Part shown: piece after piece, positions 59,894-64,000 of the stretch
Layout: the number at the start of each line of letters is the position of its first letter
Position numbering within the stretch: position 1 is the stretch's first letter
DNA from: Humidesulfovibrio sp.
GTDB lineage: Bacteria; Desulfobacterota; Desulfovibrionia; Desulfovibrionales; Desulfovibrionaceae
Assembly: GCF_030689645.1 (NCBI RefSeq)
Contig: NZ_JAUYFU010000048.1
Span: 62,001-126,000, forward strand
Direction: 5' to 3'
Length of the DNA stretch: 64,000 nucleotides
Notes under the pieces: generated by a model
The model's database searches: none
What the model saw: only the letters and a program-made list of their open reading frames with translations
What the model was told of the DNA's origin: nothing
Translations under genes and position numbers: made by a program

Positions 59894-60709
59894 TTGGACG
59901 AAGGGTCAAACGGCACAATAATTTCGGCCATCCGCAATCTTTTCCGCAAATCTGATTCCCCCTTGGACGAGATGTTCAAGGATGCGGTGGCCGAAGGCGA
60001 GATCAAAAGCGACGACGTGCGCATCCTGCAAAACGTCATCGACCTCGAAGACCGGCGCGTCAGCGAGATAATGATCCCCAGGCCGGACATCATATGCGCC
60101 GAGCAAGACAGCACTTTGGCCGAAGTGGCGGAGCTGATCATACAACACGGCCATTCACGTATTCCCATCTACCGAGACAACCGCGACCACATGGCGGGGG
60201 TGGTCCACGCGAAGGACGTCCTCGGCCCTTTGCTGTTGCCTGCCGGCGAGCAGCCCTCCGTCACCAGCATCATGCGCCCTGTGCATTTCGTGCCAGAGAC
60301 CACAAACCTCAAAAGCCTGCTGCACGATATGCAGTCACGCAAGATCCATCTTGTCGTCGCCTTGGACGAGTACGGCGGCACAGCCGGCATGCTCACCATG
60401 GAAGACGTGCTGGAGCAGATCGTGGGTGAAATCGGCGACGAGTATGACGCCTTGCGGCCAGAGGACGTTCAAGAACTGCCGGACGGCAGCCAAATCGTCT
60501 CAGGCCGCGTCTCCCTTGATGAGATCAACGAACTTTTCGGGCTTGACCTTTCCTCGGACCTGGTGGAAAGCATCGGCGGCCATTTGAGCGAAATCGCCGG
60601 GCATATTCCGGCAAAGGGCGAGAACTTCGATCTGGGCGGTTGGCGTTTCCAGGTGCATGAAGCCGATGCCAAGCATATCGAAAGCCTGCGCGTGCTGCGC
60701 GCGGAATAG
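59894..60709 (+). CDS. corC: CorC/HlyC-type CBS domain protein
   Basis: A 271-residue soluble protein with an N-terminal acidic segment, two CBS domains (about residues 60-180: VSEIMIPRPDIICAEQ and VTSIMRPVHFVPET) and a C-terminal CorC_HlyC domain with DALRPEDV and HIPAKGENFDLGGWRFQV. Homologues are linked to magnesium/cobalt efflux, and corC next to lnt is a common arrangement. The start is TTG 59894, after GAGGAG. lnt begins seven bases after the stop. Confidence 0.9.
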   Translation: MDEGSNGTIISAIRNLFRKSDSPLDEMFKDAVAEGEIKSDDVRILQNVIDLEDRRVSEIMIPRPDIICAEQDSTLAEVAELIIQHGHSRIPIYRDNRDHMAGVVHAKDVLGPLLLPAGEQPSVTSIMRPVHFVPETTNLKSLLHDMQSRKIHLVVALDEYGGTAGMLTMEDVLEQIVGEIGDEYDALRPEDVQELPDGSQIVSGRVSLDEINELFGLDLSSDLVESIGGHLSEIAGHIPAKGENFDLGGWRFQVHEADAKHIESLRVLRAE

Positions 60710-60716
60710 GACGCCT

Positions 60717-62246
60717 GTGCTTCACTCTCCTATCTTCTGGACCCTTGCCGCCGGCCTCGGGGTTCTGTTTGGCTATGCCAATCCCTGGACGCAACTGCCC
60801 ATAGCTTCTTTGCTTTTGCCCATTGCTCTGGCCTCATTCGGCATGGCTGCCCCAACGCCCTGGACAGCGTTCAAGCACGCTTGGCGCATAGGCTCCGTCG
60901 CCAGCTTTGCCTGCTTGTACTGGGTCTACTGGCCGGTTATGTATTACGGCGAGATCCACTGGGCGCTCTCCCTGCCCATGCCTGTGCTGCTGGCAATGGC
61001 CATGGGCTGTTACTATGGACTGTTCGGCCTGGCCGCACACCTCTCGAACAGAATTTCGCACGTTTTGGCAACAATGTTTCTCGGCTTTGCCTGGACCGTC
61101 ATGGAGTTGGCGCAGGCCAGCCTCCTGTCCGGTTTTTCCTGGCTCACGCTGTCCTCGGCCTTCGTCAGCTGGCCCATGGTGGTACAGGCCGCCTCGGTCA
61201 TCGGAGCCTACGGCGTATCCGGAGTGCTCGCCGCCATCGCCGTGGGCCTAGTGCTTGGTGTCCGATGCAGAATGTGCCTGCTTGTTCCTCTTTGCGGAAC
61301 GTTGGCCTTGCTTGTTTTTGGCTGGCAGCGCATGGACTCCTATGCCGAAACCACACCGGCGCATAACGTGGCGGTTGTTCAGGGCAACATCGACCAGAGC
61401 ATCAAATGGGATCCCGCCTACCAGCGATCAACCATGGACACTTACGTGCGCTTGAGCCGCGAGGTCGCAGCCAATTCCAACCCAGAACTCATTGTCTGGC
61501 CTGAGACATCCATGCCCTTCTATTTCCAGGACGACACCCCGCTTCGAGCCCCAGCTCTGGAGCTTGTGCGGTCTGGCAAGGCCGCTCTTATAGTTGGAGC
61601 GCCCGCCTACGAGCGGACAGCCGCCCCGCGCTCTTTTGTGCTTTTCAACAGGGCATTCTTGCTGAGCGGCGCAGATGCAAAGATGACCTGGTACGACAAG
61701 GAGCATCTGGTTCCTTTTGGGGAATATATGCCTTTTTCCAGCATTATTCCCGTGGACAAGATCATTTCCGGCGTTGGCGACTTTGTGCCCGGCAAGAATG
61801 AGCAGGCCCTTAAAAGCGGCGATCTTGCCCTTGGCATGCTCATCTGCTATGAGGCCATATTCGCTGAGCTCGCCCAGGAGCGCGTCGCACAGGGCGCAAA
61901 CCTGCTCATCAACATCAGCAATGATGCTTGGTTCGGCTCCACCTCGGCGCCGCATCAGCACTTGCAGTTGACCGCTCTTCGGGCCATTGAGCAAGGCCGT
62001 TACATAGTGCGCAGCACCAACACCGGACTGTCCGCGTTCATCGATCCTCTCGGCAGGATCAAGCTTGCCGGACCACAGTTTCAGCAACTTGCCACATCCG
62101 GCATGGTGCACACGCGCACGGAACTGACGCAGTTCCACGTCCTCTATGGCTACCTGCTCATGGGCCTGGGGGCGCTGGCCGTCTTGTTCGCCATACTCAT
62201 CATCCGGGGCGTTGGCCGCCCTGGCCAAAACCACAGCCTGCGCTAA
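60717..62246 (+). CDS. lnt: Apolipoprotein N-acyltransferase
   Basis: Adds the third acyl chain to lipoproteins in the inner membrane. The 509 residues have about seven membrane helices followed by a nitrilase domain with the catalytic triad E263 (WPETSMPF), K328 (YDKEHLVPFGE) and C377 (LICYEAIF), then a final helix. GTG 60717 follows AGGA; an in-frame ATG 60 bases upstream lies inside corC. Confidence 0.93.
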   Translation: MLHSPIFWTLAAGLGVLFGYANPWTQLPIASLLLPIALASFGMAAPTPWTAFKHAWRIGSVASFACLYWVYWPVMYYGEIHWALSLPMPVLLAMAMGCYYGLFGLAAHLSNRISHVLATMFLGFAWTVMELAQASLLSGFSWLTLSSAFVSWPMVVQAASVIGAYGVSGVLAAIAVGLVLGVRCRMCLLVPLCGTLALLVFGWQRMDSYAETTPAHNVAVVQGNIDQSIKWDPAYQRSTMDTYVRLSREVAANSNPELIVWPETSMPFYFQDDTPLRAPALELVRSGKAALIVGAPAYERTAAPRSFVLFNRAFLLSGADAKMTWYDKEHLVPFGEYMPFSSIIPVDKIISGVGDFVPGKNEQALKSGDLALGMLICYEAIFAELAQERVAQGANLLINISNDAWFGSTSAPHQHLQLTALRAIEQGRYIVRSTNTGLSAFIDPLGRIKLAGPQFQQLATSGMVHTRTELTQFHVLYGYLLMGLGALAVLFAILIIRGVGRPGQNHSLR

Positions 62247-62268
62247 CAGCGCTGCACAAGACACGAAA

Positions 62269-63397
62269 ATGCTGCAATTCGCCGATCTCAAGACCCAGGG
62301 CCTGTCCCTGCAGGAACAGTTCGAAACGCTCTGGGGGCGTCTTTGACTCCGCGGAATCCCGCGAACGCCTTTTGGAAATCGAGGCCCAGCTCTCCAAACC
62401 CGGTGCCTGGGACAAGCCTGAACTTCTGACCCCAGTCCTGCGCGAAAAGAGCGCCCTGGAATTCAAGCTCGGCATGTTCCGAGACCTGGAACAAGCCAAG
62501 ACCAATGTTGACGAATGGCTGCTGCTCGCCCAGGAGGACCAGGGTCAGGACGCCCTGGAGGCCCTGAACGAAAACCTGGCCCTGCTGCAGAAGCGCCTTG
62601 ACGACACGGAGCTGGCCACCCTGCTGAACGGGCCAGACGACAACACCCCTGCCATCCTTGAAATCCACCCTGGGGCAGGCGGGGTCGACGCCCAGGATTG
62701 GGCGGAAATGCTCTTGCGCATGTACCTGCGCTGGGCCGAGTCACGCGGCTTCCAGGTGGTCGAGCTGGACCGCTTATATGGCGACGAGGCAGGCATCAAG
62801 AGCGTCACACTTCAAATCACAGGTCCGTATGCCTACGGTCTGCTCAAGGGCGAGGCGGGCATCCACCGGCTCATCCGCATATCCCCCTTTGACGCCTCAG
62901 GGCGACGGCACACGGCCTTTGCCTCTGTTGACGCATACCCGGACATTGATACCAACATCGAAATCGACGTCCGCGAAGAGGACTTGCGAATCGACGTTTT
63001 CCGTGCAAGCGGACCCGGCGGACAGCACGTGAACCGCACCAATTCCGCTGTGCGCATCACCCACCTGCCCTCCAATATCGTGGTGCAGTGCCAGAACGAA
63101 AAGTCACAGCTCAAGAACAAGATTCTTGCCATGAAGGTCCTGAAGGCGCGTCTCTACGAGCGTGAGATAAAGGAACTGGAGGCCAGCAAAAAGGCCGATT
63201 ACGCCAGTAAGGACGCCATCGCATTCGGCAGTCAAATCCGAACGTACACGCTCCAGCCCTACCGCCTGGTGAAGGACCACCGCTGCGGCCATGAGGACTC
63301 AAGTGTGGACGCCGTGCTGGACGGACGCCTTGATGAGTTCCTGCGCGCCACCCTGCTGCATGTGCACGGCGGGAAGAAGAGCGGCCATGGAGGATGA
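62269..63397 (+). CDS. prfB: Peptide chain release factor 2 (programmed +1 frameshift)
   Basis: RF2 terminates translation at UGA and UAA. Translation starts at ATG 62269 and reads 25 codons to an in-frame TGA at 62344-62346. A +1 shift at CTT then gives a 375-residue protein ending at 63397. The shifted frame carries the anticodon-like SPF (205-207, in RISPFDASG) and the catalytic GGQ (250-252, [10 protein letters not shown]), the same positions as in E. coli RF2. Reading only the downstream frame from 62372 would drop the N-terminus. The gene overlaps the next one by 11 bases. Confidence 0.96.
62333..62347 (+). promoter_or_regulatory. prfB programmed frameshift site
   Basis: The sequence GGGGGCGTCTTTGAC contains the Shine-Dalgarno-like GGGGG three bases before the CTT slip codon, then TGA followed by C. 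This is the classical autoregulatory element: slow RF2-dependent stopping at TGA favours slippage and more RF2. Confidence 0.95.
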
Positions 63398-64000
63398 CGA
63401 TTTGCTGCGCGAGCTTAGCTGCATAAATTCTGCCTTCGAAAATAGGGGCCCCGGTGTAAGCAACAGCTCCTTGTGCCTCTACCGGGTTGTCAGCGGTCTT
63501 TCACCAGAAGCCTGGCTGGAGCTCAAGCAGCAGCTTGATTTGGACGCCTGGAGCGCCGCGCCGCCTGACGCAGTGCCTGCTGTTTCCAGCGAGGCCCGCC
63601 TGAAGCGCTTCCTGACGCGCGAGATGGACCGCGCCAGGCTGTGCCAGCTTCCCCTCGCCTTGGCTTTGGTGGAGCCGGAGCACACAGACATTTCCGACAC
63701 GGTGTTCGATCTTGCACGCGCGCAACTTCGCAGCTTCGACCACGCAGCCTGCCTTGACAGTGGCATTATCGCGGTGGTGCTCTCCGGCACCCCGCTTGCC
63801 TCAGCAGAACGGCTCCTCGGTGCCATGCTGCGGCGCATCCGCCAAGTCTGTGAGCCGTCACTGGTTTGCTCCGCCGGGCTGGTGGGCTATGGCGGGCTGA
63901 TGCAGCTCACAGCCGAGGCGCTCCTTGCGTGCGCAAACGATACCCTTGAGGGCGCGCGCCGCATGGGGGGAAACCGCCTGGAGGTTGCACCCAGCGCAGA
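63387..64000 (+). CDS. GGDEF-like domain protein, 3' end cut by window edge
   Basis: Open from ATG 63387 (inside the prfB 3' end; a GGAGG motif is near it) to the edge, 204 complete codons, with no stop. The part from about residue 75 resembles a degenerate diguanylate cyclase fold: a region FLTREMDRARLCQLPLALAL, a possible signature-loop equivalent near CLDSGIIAVVLSG, and ALLACANDTLEGARRMGGNR at the end. The catalytic GGDEF motif itself is not seen, so cyclic-di-GMP synthesis is unlikely; a sensing or structural role is possible. What follows is outside the window. Confidence 0.65.
   Translation, partial: MEDDDLLRELSCINSAFENRGPGVSNSSLCLYRVVSGLSPEAWLELKQQLDLDAWSAAPPDAVPAVSSEARLKRFLTREMDRARLCQLPLALALVEPEHTDISDTVFDLARAQLRSFDHAACLDSGIIAVVLSGTPLASAERLLGAMLRRIRQVCEPSLVCSAGLVGYGGLMQLTAEALLACANDTLEGARRMGGNRLEVAPSA

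Noticed and set aside
62344-62346. In-frame TGA in prfB suggesting a pseudogene
   Set aside because: The slip site and restored frame match the conserved RF2 frameshift.
1-64000. CRISPR arrays, insertion sequences, rRNA or tRNA genes
   Set aside because: No regularly spaced repeats, transposase motifs or RNA gene signatures were seen on either strand.

Overview
The window is a compact stretch of bacterial chromosome made almost entirely of housekeeping genes. It looks like a sulfate-reducing member of the Desulfovibrionaceae or a close relative (inferred from gene content, not from a database search). Pointers are an LL-diaminopimelate aminotransferase route to lysine, an adenylate kinase with the C129/H135/C151/C154 metal site described for Desulfovibrio gigas, a split archaeal-type glutamate synthase with ferredoxin-like subunits, a DHH-CBS-CBS-nucleotidyltransferase fusion, and a PxxKW cysteine-rich protein. 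I found no rRNA or tRNA genes, insertion sequences, phage genes or CRISPR array.

Layout. 1-1865 (minus): edge fragment of a small membrane protein, folK, dapL. 2113-5780 (plus): tyrosine recombinase, then the 903-residue DHH/CBS/tRNA-nucleotidyltransferase fusion. 5998-9806 (plus): antiporter-like membrane protein, HIT protein, and a lapA/lapB-like pair running into 9803-16273 (plus) mutS, a lipoprotein, lysA, rsmE and rarA. 16291-18960 (minus): two glycosyltransferases. 19072-24103 (plus): siroheme synthase domain, hemX-like protein, hemA, an unknown protein, tilS, adk. 24182-32612 (minus): secF, secD, yajC preceded by the five-gene split glutamate synthase operon. 32881-35448 (minus): alpha-glucan phosphorylase. 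35617-45436 (plus): dut, argD, small unknown, prmA, HhH glycosylase, EnvC-like activator, S41 protease, YibQ-like deacetylase, fliM, ndk, proC. 45564-53742 (minus): cbiB, then the macromolecular synthesis operon rpsU-yqeY-mutS2-dnaG-rpoD, a small membrane protein and HU. 53948-54757 (minus): rsmA. 54846-64000 (plus): apt, mtnP, PxxKW protein, M20 peptidase, mnmG, corC, lnt, prfB with its frameshift, and the start of a GGDEF-like gene.

Functional links: dapL and lysA supply diaminopimelate and lysine. mtnP releases adenine that apt salvages. HemA and the siroheme synthase feed tetrapyrrole synthesis. The EnvC-like, S41 and YibQ-like genes form a cell-envelope block. Tight stop/start overlaps and frequent TTG or GTG starts are typical here. 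The strongest unusual signals are the prfB programmed frameshift, folK lacking a normal start codon, the metal-binding adenylate kinase, the split glutamate synthase, and several small unknown proteins inside conserved operons. I did not find a clearly new multi-gene system.
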